A model generated the notes under the pieces. That model was not told the DNA's origin. It searched no databases and was given only the letters and a program-made list of their open reading frames with translations. The position numbers and the translations under genes were made by a program. From the NCBI GenBank assembly GCA_964648005.1, contig CAZYKR010000287.1, positions 1 through 5,366 of the forward strand: a stretch of DNA of 5,366 nucleotides, read 5' to 3'. The DNA comes from JAGQTE01 sp964648005 (GTDB lineage Bacteria; Actinomycetota; Acidimicrobiia; Acidimicrobiales; Acidimicrobilacustridaceae). This document shows, piece after piece, positions 5,220-5,366 of this stretch. Within the stretch, counting starts at the first letter, position 1, and each line of letters starts with the position of its first letter.

Positions 5220-5366
5220 ATGCCCGAACCCGCCGGTGACCTCGACGTCGATGTGCTGATCGTCGGCGGGAGCGTGCTCGGGCACTACCTGGCGGCCGAG
5301 CTGGGCGACCGCTACTCGGTCTGCCTGCTCACCGATCCGGCCGCGGGCGCCGAGGCGCTCGTGATC
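5220..5366 (+). CDS. FAD/NAD(P)-binding Rossmann-fold protein, 5' end only
   Basis: The first 49 residues of a gene that runs off the right edge. After a short acidic leader, the sequence VDVLIVGGSVLGHYLAAEL (residues 10-28) is a dinucleotide-binding beta-alpha-beta start: hydrophobic strand, glycine-rich turn Gly16-Gly17-Ser18-Val19-Leu20-Gly21, then a helix. The next strand, YSVCLLTDP, ends with Asp39, about where the acidic residue that binds the adenosine ribose (FAD or NAD) usually lies. The GGSxxG form of the turn (Ser in place of the middle Gly) is also found in some flavoprotein monooxygenases and oxidoreductases. The ATG at 5220 is the only sensible start; it lacks a Shine-Dalgarno sequence but has a TACATT box six bases upstream. 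It is transcribed divergently from the phosphatase. Family (monooxygenase, DAO-type oxidase, reductase) cannot be settled from this fragment. Confidence 0.75.
   Translation, partial: MPEPAGDLDVDVLIVGGSVLGHYLAAELGDRYSVCLLTDPAAGAEALVI

Noticed and set aside
4730..5239. A 169-codon plus-strand frame opposite the phosphatase
   Set aside because: Ser/Arg/Ala-rich with no domain; the minus strand holds the full set of histidine phosphatase motifs.
1..5366. A mobile element, CRISPR array, tRNA/rRNA gene or defence system
   Set aside because: No terminal repeats, direct repeat arrays, transposase or integrase motifs or structured RNA were seen; nearly every base is explained by coding sequence of housekeeping type.

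Overview
The window is a GC-rich, densely packed stretch of bacterial chromosome. It carries most of a System I cytochrome c maturation (ccm) operon, followed by a convergent histidine-phosphatase gene and the start of a divergent FAD/NAD(P)-binding protein gene. High GC, frequent GTG starts, compact gene packing and the style of the proteins (short CcmD with an Arg-rich tail, actinobacterial-looking histidine phosphatase) suggest a high-GC Gram-positive lineage. Acidimicrobiia or a related deep actinobacterial group is my best guess, but this is inference: no rRNA or lineage marker is present.

Layout: positions 1-4726 (+ strand) hold, in the classical order, the 3' end of ccmC, then ccmD, ccmE, ccmF, ccmG, ccmH and a ccmI-like TPR gene. 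All six junctions are four-base stop/start overlaps (ATGA or GTGA), so the operon reads as one translationally coupled unit. ccmD (41 residues) is easily missed by gene callers. Positions 4696-5178 (or 5187) on the - strand encode a SixA/MutT1-C-like histidine phosphatase whose 3' end overlaps the ccmI 3' end by 31 bases. About 40 bases separate it from a divergent gene starting at 5220, which runs off the right edge. This gap holds two face-to-face TANNNT -10-like boxes, each 6-7 bases from a start codon, suggesting two leaderless transcripts.

How the genes work together (family knowledge): CcmC and CcmD, with CcmAB presumably encoded to the left, load heme on the conserved His of CcmE. CcmE hands heme to CcmF. 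CcmG and CcmH keep the apocytochrome CXXCH thiols reduced or in mixed disulfide. The CcmI-like TPR protein captures the apocytochrome and delivers it to the CcmFH ligase. The key residues are present in each: CcmC WWRTLHQ, CcmE HTEEY, four CcmF histidines plus the tryptophan-rich motif, CcmG WCNPC and CcmH CPTC. The pathway therefore looks intact. I saw no RNA gene, mobile element, CRISPR array or substantial repeat, and no stretch over 300 bases without a gene. The window looks like an ordinary housekeeping locus; its points of interest lie in gene packing, promoter layout and a few family-atypical residues.
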